From the NCBI GenBank assembly GCA_964408025.1, contig CAYOXX010000008.1, positions 1-55,316 of the forward strand: a DNA stretch of 55,316 bases, read 5' to 3'. Below are positions 27,444 through 36,647 of this stretch, one piece after another. The position numbers were made by a program, and so were the translations under genes. A model generated the notes under the pieces. The model was given only the letters and a program-made list of their open reading frames with translations. It was not told the DNA's origin and ran no database searches. Numbering within the stretch: the first letter of the stretch is position 1; every line of letters starts with the position of its first letter. Source of the stretch: CAYOXX01 sp964408025 (GTDB lineage Bacteria; Acidobacteriota; DATKUA01).

Positions 27444-27508
27444 AACGTCATTACATATAACAAATATAAATCTAAACATGTTTATATATGAAGAGAATCG
27501 AGAAATGT

Positions 27509-28957
27509 TTATAGTTTTAGTTTTATCCAAAGTACATTAATACGGCGTTTCACTTCGTCTGGCGTCTTGAGCTCGTCCGGCCAGCGCCGTTCAAAACCTT
27601 CCTCCGGCAGTTTCCTGGTGGCGTCGATGCCCATGCGGGAGCCGTAGCCGAAGGCGCGGCTGGCGTGGTCGAGGATGTCGACAGGCCCGAGGCTGAAGGC
27701 TACATCGCGCTCGGGGTCGATGTTGCAGAGCGCCTTCCAGAGCACCTCGCGCGTGTTGTGGACGTCGACGTCGGCGTCCACAACGACGACGACCTTTGTG
27801 ACCATCGTCTGCCCCAAGCCCCACAGGGCGTTCATCACCTTGCGAGCCTGGCCCGCGTAGCGCTTGTCGATGGCTACCATCGCCAGGTTATGGAAGCCGC
27901 CCTCGACCGGGAGCTCGATGTCGACTATCTCCGGGACGGCAGCCCGCAGCAGTGGCAGGAAGATCCGCTCGCTCGCTTTGCCCATGAAGGCGTCCTCCAT
28001 CGGCGGCGGCCCGACCACGGTGGCCGGGTAGATCGGATCCGCCTTGTGCGTCAGGCAGGTGAGGTGGAAGACGGGGAACTCCTCCTCGAGGCTGTAGAAG
28101 CCGGTGTGGTCGCCGAACGGCCCCTCGGTGCGCCGCTCGCCCGGCTCGACGTAGCCCTCGAGCACGAACTGGCTCTCGGCCGGCACCTCGAGGTCGACCG
28201 TCACGCACGTGACCACCTTCACCGGCCGGCGGCGCAGGAAGCCGCTGAAGAGCAGCTCGTCGATCCCCTCGGGCAGCGGCGCCGTAGCGGCGTAGATCGT
28301 CGCCGGGTCGGGGCCTATGGCTACTGCGACCTCGAGCCGCTCGCCCCGCTGCTCCGCCTTGGCGTAGTGGGCCGCGCCGCCCTTGGGCGGGTGCCAGTGC
28401 ATGCCGGTGGTGCGCGCGTCGTAGAGCTGCATGCGGTACATGCCGACGTTGCGCCGCCCCGTCTCGGGGTCCCTGGTGAAGACCAGCGGCAGCGTTATGA
28501 AGCGCCCGCCGTCGCCCGGCCAGCACTTGAGGATCGGCAGCTCCGCCAGGTCGGCATCGTCACCCTCGAGCACAACATCCTGACATGGGGCCTTTTTGAC
28601 TGTCGCGGGGCCGATTTCGGCCAGCTCCTTGAGCTTCGGCAGCAGTGCAAGCTTGGCCATGAAACCCGACGGGATCTCTGGCCGGATCAGTTCCTCGACA
28701 CGCACGGCGACCTCGTTGAGTTCCTCGACACCCAGAGCCATCGCCATCCGTTCGGCCGTCCCGAACAGGTTCATCGCCACCGGGAATCGGCTCCCCTTCG
28801 GCTTCTCGAACAGCAGCGCCGGTCCGCCCGCCTTGACGGCCCGGTCGGCGAGGGCGGCGATCTCCAGAACCGGGTCGACCTCTTCCGCTATTCGCGCCAG
28901 CTCGCCCCGCGCCTCCAGCGCGGCTACGAAATCCTCAAGCCTCTCGAAAGCTTCCAT
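27509..28957 (-). CDS. UbiD-family decarboxylase (probably menaquinone pathway)
   Basis: The 482-residue product is a prenyl-FMN-dependent UbiD-family decarboxylase. It shows RNVGMYRMQLYDARTTGMHW, the central REG/RTEGPFGDHTGFYS block, PATVVGPPPMEDAFMGKASE, and PVEGGFHNLAMVAIDKRYAGQARK. In futalosine organisms a UbiD homologue (called MqnL) is thought to decarboxylate the naphthoate intermediate. The mqnEAC genes 3 kb away on the same strand favour this over ubiquinone synthesis. No UbiX-type flavin prenyltransferase gene is in the window. A dedicated aromatic decarboxylase remains possible. Confidence 0.88.
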   Translation of the reverse strand: MEAFERLEDFVAALEARGELARIAEEVDPVLEIAALADRAVKAGGPALLFEKPKGSRFPVAMNLFGTAERMAMALGVEELNEVAVRVEELIRPEIPSGFMAKLALLPKLKELAEIGPATVKKAPCQDVVLEGDDADLAELPILKCWPGDGGRFITLPLVFTRDPETGRRNVGMYRMQLYDARTTGMHWHPPKGGAAHYAKAEQRGERLEVAVAIGPDPATIYAATAPLPEGIDELLFSGFLRRRPVKVVTCVTVDLEVPAESQFVLEGYVEPGERRTEGPFGDHTGFYSLEEEFPVFHLTCLTHKADPIYPATVVGPPPMEDAFMGKASERIFLPLLRAAVPEIVDIELPVEGGFHNLAMVAIDKRYAGQARKVMNALWGLGQTMVTKVVVVVDADVDVHNTREVLWKALCNIDPERDVAFSLGPVDILDHASRAFGYGSRMGIDATRKLPEEGFERRWPDELKTPDEVKRRINVLWIKLKL

Positions 28958-29237
28958 CCGTCAGCTCCAAGTATTCGATTTGACCCCTACCTTCACCTCT
29001 CACCCATAATAACTACATGAGGGCACCGGCGCGCGCAAGCGTGGAGCGGGCGATATACAAGGATTAGAAGCGGCAGCATTTATTGGATGGGAATCCAAAC
29101 CGCGTTCGCTCTTGATGCTTCGCGACTCCGTTATCCCTGTGGGATCGGAAAGGCTTTCCGTACCTCTCTGGTTTAACATGGCCCGCGGCCGGGTTCGAGT
29201 GTATCATCAGCTCGGCAAGGCCGAATGAGGTGGGGAG

Positions 29238-30068
29238 ATGCTAAGCCTATTGGTTGTCCTGTCGGCGTTAACGTTTATTTTGTTTCCCATCGCCTGCGTG
29301 GAGAGCGAGGAGGCCGTGGAGATGGCTGCGCAACGGGTCGAGGGCAGCGATGTCGAGATCACCGTTGTCTTCGACAACTACCCGTCCGACGCGCGCCTGG
29401 AAACATCGTGGGGGTTTGCCTGCGTCATACGCGGCCTCGAGAAGACGGTGCTGTTCGACACCGGCGGCAACGGCGGCATACTGCTGGGCAACATGCAGAC
29501 GCTGGGTTTCGACCCCGCCGAGATAGAGGTAGTCGTCCTCTCGCACGTCCACATGGATCACATCGGCGGCCTGCAGGCCTTCCTGAGCCGTAACGGCGAC
29601 GTCACCGTCTACATGCCGGCCTCGTTCCCGGATGGAATCGGGGAGCTCGTTCGCAACGCCGGCGGGCGGGTGGTGGCCGTCGACGAGCCGCTGGAAATAT
29701 TCAGCGGCTTCCACTCCACAGGCGAGATGGGCGAAGCTATCCGCGAGCAGGGCATCTTCTTCCGGGCCGCGGAAGGGCTCGTCGTCGTCACCGGTTGCGC
29801 ACATCCCGGTGTCGCCGAGATGACCGCGCGCGCCGCAGAGGTCGGCGGCGAGGCCCCCTACCTTGTCATCGGCGGCTTCCACCTGGGCGGGACCGACGAT
29901 GCAACGGTCGGGGCGATAATCGAGCGCCTGCGGAGCCTCGGCATCCGAAGAGCACTGCCGACACACTGCACCGGCGACAGGGCGCGCGAGCTCTTCCGCC
30001 AGGCCCTCGGCGACGGCTACATCGAGGGCGGCCTCGGCACCACGATTCAAATCGCCGCTTCCCAGTGA
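29238..30068 (+). CDS. Exported MBL-fold metallohydrolase
   Basis: The 276-residue product has an N-terminal signal with a lipobox-like LFPIAC (Cys about residue 20), so it may be a lipoprotein. It also has a metallo-beta-lactamase fold with the metal motif SHVHMDHIGG. Later ligands are in TGCAHPG and IGGFHLGG, and the C-terminal block is LPTHCTGDRA. The pattern FDNYPSDARLETSWGFACVI ... LFDTGGNGGIL is like the MBL group annotated as dihydropterin-ribofuranosylaminobenzene phosphate synthase, but export makes that activity doubtful. GGTGGGGAG precedes the ATG. Confidence 0.85.
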   Translation: MLSLLVVLSALTFILFPIACVESEEAVEMAAQRVEGSDVEITVVFDNYPSDARLETSWGFACVIRGLEKTVLFDTGGNGGILLGNMQTLGFDPAEIEVVVLSHVHMDHIGGLQAFLSRNGDVTVYMPASFPDGIGELVRNAGGRVVAVDEPLEIFSGFHSTGEMGEAIREQGIFFRAAEGLVVVTGCAHPGVAEMTARAAEVGGEAPYLVIGGFHLGGTDDATVGAIIERLRSLGIRRALPTHCTGDRARELFRQALGDGYIEGGLGTTIQIAASQ

Positions 30069-30369
30069 ACCGCTTCTGACCATTATTACCTGGTTTCTAA
30101 CTCAACGGCAGGCCTTTTGGGGCGCATGAAGGCGCCCCCTACTGTGAGCCTGGCGTGTATCCTAGTAGGGGCGGCCTTTATGCCGCCCGGTGTGTGTCCC
30201 GGCTCACTGTCACTGAGATAACGCCCTGTCTCAACTATTTCAGCAGGAGGGCCGACATTCTTGTCGGCCGATCATGGACAAGAATATCCGCCAGGGCACG
30301 TCTACGCCAATGCGGACGGCGGAGCTCAGCTCCGCAAGCTGTTTTAGTTTCCTACCGCGTTGGCCTCTG
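30069..30369. repeat. Intergenic cluster of three hairpin repeats
   Basis: Three perfect hairpins follow one another. The first has arms GGGGCGC and GCGCCCC (30119-30138, loop ATGAAG). The second has arms GGGCGGC and GCCGCCC (30169-30188, loop CTTTAT), in opposite orientation to the first. The third has arms GGCCGACA and TGTCGGCC (30250-30269, loop TTCT). The flanks GTAGGGG and CCAGGGC occur in other copies in this window. No gene is seen. Confidence 0.75.
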
Positions 30370-30579
30370 TCAACCCCCCCCGACGAGGGTGACGATCTCG
30401 ATCGCGTCGCCGTCGGCCAGCGGCGTCTGCTCGTAGGTGGTGCGGGGGACGATCTCGCGGTTGCGCTCGACCGCCAGCCCCCGACCCCTGCGCTTGACCT
30501 CCAGCGACTGAAGCAGCTTCTCGACCGTTGCGCCGTCTTCCAGCCGCCTCTCCTCGCCGTTGACGGTTACGGAGATCAC
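30370..30579 (-). CDS. ThiS/MoaD-like sulfur-carrier protein
   Basis: The 69-residue product has a ubiquitin-like beta-grasp fold with the ThiS pattern: MISVTVNGEERRLEDGATVEK, LAVERNREIVPRTTYEQ, and the C-terminal DGDAIEIVTLVGGG, whose Gly-Gly end is adenylated and thiocarboxylated in this family. It would carry sulfur for thiamine or another sulfur compound. Its ATG overlaps the tryptophanase stop as ATGA. No thiG, thiF or thiH gene is nearby, so the partner enzymes are unknown and the gene is not necessarily for thiamine. Confidence 0.85.
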   Translation of the reverse strand: MISVTVNGEERRLEDGATVEKLLQSLEVKRRGRGLAVERNREIVPRTTYEQTPLADGDAIEIVTLVGGG

Positions 30580-31958
30580 CCGTCGACCTCCTTGAAGCGG
30601 GCGGTGAAGTGGCGCAGCGTCGGCGCTGCGTAGGTCAGCTCGAGGCCGCGGATCGACCCGGCCCTGCCGCAGAGCTCGACTATGGCGTCGACCACGTACT
30701 GCAGGTGGCTGGCGGTGTAGACCCGTCGCGGGACGCAGAGCCGCACCAGCTCCATCTCCGGGTAGCGGACCTCGCCGGTCTCGGGGTCGGGCTCGGCAGA
30801 CATCAGCGCGCCGATCTCGACGCCGCGGATGCCGTAGTCGCGGTAGAGGGCGGCCGTCATCGCCACGGCCGGGAAGCGCTCCTGCGGGATGTGGGGCAGG
30901 ATCGCCTTGGCGTCGAGGTAGACGGCGTGGCCGCCGGTCGGCCGGATGTGCGGCACGCCGGCCTCGGCGAGCTGCCTGCCGATCTCGGCTACCTGGCCGA
31001 CGCGGTAGGCGAGGTAGTCCTCGTCCAGACCCTCGAGCAGGCCGCGGGCGACCGCCTCGAGGTCGCGCCCGGCCAGGCCGCCGTAGGTCGGGAAGCCCTC
31101 GTTGAGGATCACCGTGTCGGTGACGCGCCGAGCCAGCTCCTCGTCGTCCAGGGCGATGAAGCCGCCGATGTTGACCAGCGCGTCCTTCTTGGCGCTCATC
31201 CAGGCGCCGTCGCCCAGGGCGAACATCTCGGCGGCGATCTCCCTGACCGACTTGTCGGCATAACCGCTTTCTCTAATCTTGACGAAATAGCTGTTCTCGG
31301 CGTAGCGGGCAGCGTCGAAGAGCATCGGGATCCCGTGCCGCCGAAGCAGCTTGGAGAAGGCTCGCGCGTTGGCCAAACTCACCGGCTGGCCGCCGCCGGA
31401 GTTGTTGGTGATCGTCAGGAAGCCGAAGGCGATCCGCTCCGCACCGGCTTCCTCGATCTGCTCCTCGGCCCTCCTGACGTCGACGTTGCCCTTGAACGGG
31501 TGCTCCGCCGCAGGGTCGTTGCCCTCGGGGATCACCAGGTCGATGGGGCGGCCGCCGTGGTGCTGCACCTGCGCGCGGGTGGTGTCGAAGTGTGTGTTGC
31601 CGATCACCAGGTTGCGCTCGCGCGTCAGCAGGTTCTCGAACAGGTAATTCTCCGCCGCCCGGCCCTGGTGGCAGGGGATCACGTGCCTGTAGCCGAAGAC
31701 CTCCCTGACGGCGCCCTCGAAGTGCTCCCAATTGCGGCAGCGGGCGTAAGCCTCGTCGCCGCGCATCAGGCCCGCCCACTGGTTGTCGCTCATGGCGGAG
31801 GTGCCGCTGTCGGTGAGCATGTCGATCAGGATAAGCTCGCTTGGCACCAGGAAGACGTTGAGCCCGGCCTCGCTTAGCGCCCGCTCCCTTTCTTCTCTCG
31901 TGGTCGCGCGTATCGGCTCGACGGCCTTGATCCGGAACGGCTCCATCGGGAATCCCAT
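30576..31958 (-). CDS. tnaA: Tryptophanase-type beta-eliminating lyase
   Basis: This PLP enzyme would cleave tryptophan to indole, pyruvate and ammonia. The 460-residue product matches the tryptophanase/tyrosine phenol-lyase family throughout (LTDSGTSAMSDNQWAGLMRGDEAY, FPTYGGLAGRDLEA, TGGHAVYLDA, LRHFTARFKEV), with the PLP lysine in MSAKKDA. Two specificity positions favour tryptophanase: FDTTR has Asp where tyrosine phenol-lyase has Thr, and VEIG has Ile where the latter has Arg. The ATG at 31958 is chosen for AGGAGG 6 nt upstream. The family also eliminates cysteine and S-alkylcysteines, which matters because thiS is coupled downstream. Confidence 0.9.
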   Translation of the reverse strand: MGFPMEPFRIKAVEPIRATTREERERALSEAGLNVFLVPSELILIDMLTDSGTSAMSDNQWAGLMRGDEAYARCRNWEHFEGAVREVFGYRHVIPCHQGRAAENYLFENLLTRERNLVIGNTHFDTTRAQVQHHGGRPIDLVIPEGNDPAAEHPFKGNVDVRRAEEQIEEAGAERIAFGFLTITNNSGGGQPVSLANARAFSKLLRRHGIPMLFDAARYAENSYFVKIRESGYADKSVREIAAEMFALGDGAWMSAKKDALVNIGGFIALDDEELARRVTDTVILNEGFPTYGGLAGRDLEAVARGLLEGLDEDYLAYRVGQVAEIGRQLAEAGVPHIRPTGGHAVYLDAKAILPHIPQERFPAVAMTAALYRDYGIRGVEIGALMSAEPDPETGEVRYPEMELVRLCVPRRVYTASHLQYVVDAIVELCGRAGSIRGLELTYAAPTLRHFTARFKEVDG

Positions 31959-32093
31959 CGGCGTCCTCCTGTCGCTGGGCGGCATGATATCACAGCGCGC
32001 GGACGGCTCGCCGCCGGGTGGAAGGAGAGCAACGGTTGTGGGAAACGCGAGCAGAGGCTAGAATCGGCTTGCCCCGATGCAGGTCACGACCCA

Positions 32094-33455
32094 ATGATGC
32101 CGCTTGCCATCGCCGCCTTCCTGGCGGCGGCGCTGCCGTGCGCCGCGCCGGCCCTGCAGGATGAGGAGATCCTGGTCGGCTGCGACCTGCGGGTGGTCGA
32201 GCGGGAGGCGTACCTCTCGACGCTGGGGATAATCGACTACAGGGTCGGCACGCGGCGCGCCGTCGAGCCGCTGCTAGTCTTCAGCGCCGACGGCGACCCC
32301 GATGTCCTAGGTCTCGTCGCCGCCGACCAGGATCTGCCGCTGGCCACCCGGGAGGTTGCCGCCAACGCCATCCTCGATCAGCTCTACCTGGCTGACGCCT
32401 ACTTCCAGACCTGCTCGGAGCACTACCTGCGCATCCTCTCCGGCGACCGCGAGCGCTCACTGCGCCTGAAGGGACACGTCGGGCTGGCGGCACTCGAGCA
32501 CTGGTATTACCTCTCCAGGCTCGAGCGCCGCGACGGTGGGCCGCGGCCGCTCCGGCTCCGATTCGCTGCCGAAAGTGAGGTCGACGCGGAGACCTGCGCA
32601 GCCCTCGAGGCGCTCGCCGCGGGCGACCCTTCCGAGCTCGCCGGCGCCGCCGCCTGGATGGAGGGCCGCGGGCGGGATGACCCGTACCGGTCCTTCGACT
32701 CGTTGCCCTCGCCGGCGCTGCCGGAGGTGGAGCATCCGGAGGCGGAGATCGCGCGGGCCTGGGAGCGCCACCGGGGCGCGGCCGAACTCAGCGAGAGGCT
32801 CAGCAACCCGACCGATCCGGTGGCCGTGCGAAGCGCGGCGGTAGAGGTCCTGCGGGCCCTGCGCGGCGGCGACGACCGCGCGCTGCGCGACTTCCTGACA
32901 CGGTTCCGCGCCACGATGCCGGCCTGGAGGGCAGGCATGCCGCTGTCCTCGGAGTTCCTCGAATTCTTCCACGGCCTCGCACGCCGCGAGGGCGACCCCT
33001 ACATACGAGCCCTGGCCCTGGCCCCGGTGGCGGCGGGGCCGCGCGAGGGCGCCGTCAGGTTCCTGCTCGAGCGCCTCGGCGACGACGCGTCGCCGCTGGT
33101 GCGGCTCAGCGCCGCCGACTTGCTGCGCGGCTTCAGCGCCGACCACGAGGTGCGCCTGCGGATGATGGCTGATTTCCGCCACGAGGAGGACGCGCGGGTG
33201 AAGCTGCGCATCCTGCACGCCATAGTCTGGCCGCACGGCGAATCCCCGCCGCCCGACATACTCGCCTTCCTCCTGGGGCGACTGCGCGACCAGGGCGACG
33301 CGGCGGTGCTGGAGTTCATCGTCGTTGTCCTGGGCGAGGCGAGGGTGGCCAGCGCCGCCGAGCCGCTCGGGCGCTTGGCACGCGAGAGGTCCGACCCGAT
33401 CCTCAGGGAGCGCATCGCCGAGGCGCTGCGCAGCATCAGCCGAGGCGGAGAATGA
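32094..33455 (+). CDS. Exported HEAT-repeat-like protein
   Basis: The 453-residue product starts with a signal peptide (MMPLAIAAFLAAALPCAAPALQ). The rest is helical. From about 225 on it has HEAT/PBS-lyase-like repeats (PVAVRSAAVEVLRAL, DDASPLVRLSAADLLRGF, EDARVKLRILHAI, GEARVASAAEPLGRLARERSDPILRERIAEAL). The N-terminal half (about 25-220) is not recognised. Its TGA overlaps the nitroreductase ATG as ATGA. HEAT repeats usually mediate protein contact; no enzyme motif is visible. Confidence 0.75.
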   Translation: MMPLAIAAFLAAALPCAAPALQDEEILVGCDLRVVEREAYLSTLGIIDYRVGTRRAVEPLLVFSADGDPDVLGLVAADQDLPLATREVAANAILDQLYLADAYFQTCSEHYLRILSGDRERSLRLKGHVGLAALEHWYYLSRLERRDGGPRPLRLRFAAESEVDAETCAALEALAAGDPSELAGAAAWMEGRGRDDPYRSFDSLPSPALPEVEHPEAEIARAWERHRGAAELSERLSNPTDPVAVRSAAVEVLRALRGGDDRALRDFLTRFRATMPAWRAGMPLSSEFLEFFHGLARREGDPYIRALALAPVAAGPREGAVRFLLERLGDDASPLVRLSAADLLRGFSADHEVRLRMMADFRHEEDARVKLRILHAIVWPHGESPPPDILAFLLGRLRDQGDAAVLEFIVVVLGEARVASAAEPLGRLARERSDPILRERIAEALRSISRGGE

Positions 33456-34033
33456 TGCGGCCGCCCGACAGCCAACTGATGGAAACCATTGTTCGGCGCC
33501 GTAGCGTCCGCGCCTACGCACCGCGGCCGGTGCCGCGCGAGATGGTACTGCAGTGCCTGGAGGCCGCAAGCCGCGCACCCAGCGCCTGCGCCGTGCGGCC
33601 CTGGCGCTTCCTGGTGGTCGACGACCCCGGGCTGAAGGAGAGGCTGGCCAAGGCCGCCTTCTCCGGCATCTACAGCGCCACACGCTTCGCGGCTGCGGCG
33701 CCCGTGCTGATCGTGCTGCTCACCAGGTTCGACTGGTTCGTGCAGGGTGCCGGCCGACAGATCCAGGGGACCCATTACCACCTGCTCGACGCCGGCATTG
33801 CCGGCGAGCACCTGGTGCTTCGCGCCACCGAGCTGGGACTGGGCACCTGCTGGATCGGCTGGTACAACCGCAGGAAAGTTCGCAAGGTCCTCGAGATCCC
33901 CTGGCGTTACCGCATCTGCGCACTCGTGGCCCTAGGGTGGCCGGCTGAGGAGATCAAGCTTCACGAGAGAACCGCAAAGAGCGCCCACCAGATCGCCGCC
34001 TTTAACTCCGCTGATTTCCAAGCCGACCGGTGA
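33452..34033 (+). CDS. Nitroreductase-family FMN oxidoreductase
   Basis: The 193-residue product has the nitroreductase fold. METIVRRRSVRAYAPRPVPREM is the FMN-binding N-terminus, ASRAPSACAVRPWRFLVVDD follows, then GIAGEHLVLRATELGLGTCWIGWY, and VALGWPAEE near the end. These enzymes use FMN and NAD(P)H to reduce nitro compounds, quinones or other substrates in the cytoplasm. It is translationally coupled to an exported HEAT-repeat protein, an odd pairing that says little about substrate. The first ATG is used; the ATG at codon 10 (METIV) is an alternative. Confidence 0.88.
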   Translation: MMRPPDSQLMETIVRRRSVRAYAPRPVPREMVLQCLEAASRAPSACAVRPWRFLVVDDPGLKERLAKAAFSGIYSATRFAAAAPVLIVLLTRFDWFVQGAGRQIQGTHYHLLDAGIAGEHLVLRATELGLGTCWIGWYNRRKVRKVLEIPWRYRICALVALGWPAEEIKLHERTAKSAHQIAAFNSADFQADR

Positions 34034-34274
34034 TCGCCGCCTCCGGCCCTCCACCTCTAACGCAATAGCGGTGGCGGCTGGCTATCTCATCTTCGCTGGA
34101 AGATATGATCTACCGTGCGGGCGCGATCCGCCAGAGGCGGACGAGTTCAGCGCGCTCCCGCTATAGGTTGCAGCATTCTGACGCAGTCTAAAGCGGTGCG
34201 TTTGTTCTCGCGCGATTACGTTGGGTGTTTCAAAAACTACCCTATTAACTGATCGCTCCGTCCCAGCCCTGGGC

Positions 34275-35140
34275 CTAGCCCAGCACCTTCTCCACAGTGG
34301 CTCCGATATCGGCTGGCGAGGCGACGACGTGGATGCCGGCCGCTTCCAGCGCCGCAACCTTCTCGGCCGCCGTCCCCTTGCCGCCGGCGATGATGGCGCC
34401 GGCGTGCCCCATGCGCTTGCCCGGGGGCGCCGTCTGGCCGGCGATGAAGCTGACCACCGGCTTGTCGATGTTCTCCCTCACCCACTCGGCCGCCTCCTCC
34501 TCGGCGGTGCCGCCGATCTCGCCGATCAGCACCACCGCCTCGGTGTCGCCGTCGGCGGCGAAGAGCTCGAGGCAGTCGATGAAGCTCGTACCCGGTATCG
34601 CGTCACCGCCGATGCCAATGCAGGTGCTCTGGCCGATGCCGCGCTCGGTGAGCTGCTGCACCACCTCGTAAGTCAGTGTGCCGCTGCGGCTGATGACGCC
34701 GACGCCGCCCGGCGTGTGCACGAAGCCGGGCATGATGCCCACCTTGGCCTTGCCCGGCGTGATGACCCCGGGGCAGTTGGGGCCGACCATGCGGACGCCG
34801 TGCGAGCGCAGGAACGCCTTGACGCGTACCATGTCTAGTGCCGGGATCCCCTCGGTGATCGTGACGATGAGGCCGACGCCGGCGTCTACCGCCTCGGCGA
34901 TGGCGTCGGGCGCAAAGGCGGGCGGCACGAAGATGAGCGACGTGTTGGCGCCCTCCCGCTCGGCCGCCTCGGCGACGGTGTTGTAGACCGGGACCCCCTC
35001 CACCTCCTGGCCGCCCTTGCCGGGGGTGACTCCGGCGACGATCTTGGTGCCGTATTCGAGGCAGGCCTTGGTGTGGAACCTGCCCTCGCCGCCGGTGATC
35101 CCCTGCACCACCACGCGGGTGTCGTCGTCCACAAGAATGC

Positions 35141-35144
<4 letters not shown>
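34275..35144 (-). CDS. sucD: Succinate-CoA ligase alpha subunit
   Basis: SucD binds CoA and carries the phosphohistidine that links nucleotide hydrolysis to succinyl-CoA interconversion in the citric acid cycle. The 289-residue product has the CoA-binding Rossmann region (VVVQGITGGEGRFHTKACLEYGT), NCPGVITPGKAKVGIMPG, GIGGDAIPGTSFIDCL, and the active-site histidine in GHAGAIIAGGKGTA. Its start overlaps the sucC stop as ATGA, so the subunits are coupled. Confidence 0.97.
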
Positions 35145-36313
<1,169 letters not shown>

Positions 36314-36647
36314 TTACCTCTCCTATCAAGTAGCGCCCGCCGAGAAAAAACGCCTGCGGGATTCGTGGGTGATTTGGCATAAAGTGTTTATTAACCGCAC
36401 TTTGCGCGGGCGCTCGTTACCGCAGGCAAGCGGAATTGTCGCAAGCGGCCCTCGCTGTTGTCAAGGATGGCAGCGGACCGACTGGTGACCGCCGTCACTG
36501 AAACACGGTGTAACAGAATGTAGAAAAAGGGTTGGAGAGCTCCAGATATGCGGGATCCGGTTATATGTCCGCTTGTGGTGCGGCCGCCTCCGGAGCAGTT
36601 TCCGCTAACGGAGTCGGTCGCACTATCGGCGTAGAGTGGTACTGGAA
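36314..36647. other. Divergent intergenic region, sucC / PP2C
   Basis: No gene is seen. The stretch holds the presumed promoters of sucC (AT-rich at 36378-36400) and of the phosphatase gene. No clear operator, terminator or repeat was found. Confidence 0.4.

Larger units (their letters stand above)
25340..27508. other. AT-rich islet interrupting GC-rich DNA
   Basis: From about 25340 to 27508 base composition changes abruptly from strongly GC-rich to AT-rich, including the intergenic parts on both sides of the one gene inside. Codon use in that gene (AAT, GAA, ATT, TTA) is opposite to its neighbours. No integrase, transposase, tRNA or clear terminal repeat is seen at the edges. The islet separates mqnEAC from the UbiD gene. 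Confidence 0.8.

Noticed and set aside
29100..29237. tRNA-like GGGTTCGAG near 29191
   Set aside because: No matching acceptor stem, anticodon arm or T-stem partner could be found around it.
30576..31958. Tyrosine phenol-lyase
   Set aside because: The position after F in FDTT is Asp, and VEIG has Ile where tyrosine phenol-lyase has Arg; both match tryptophanase.
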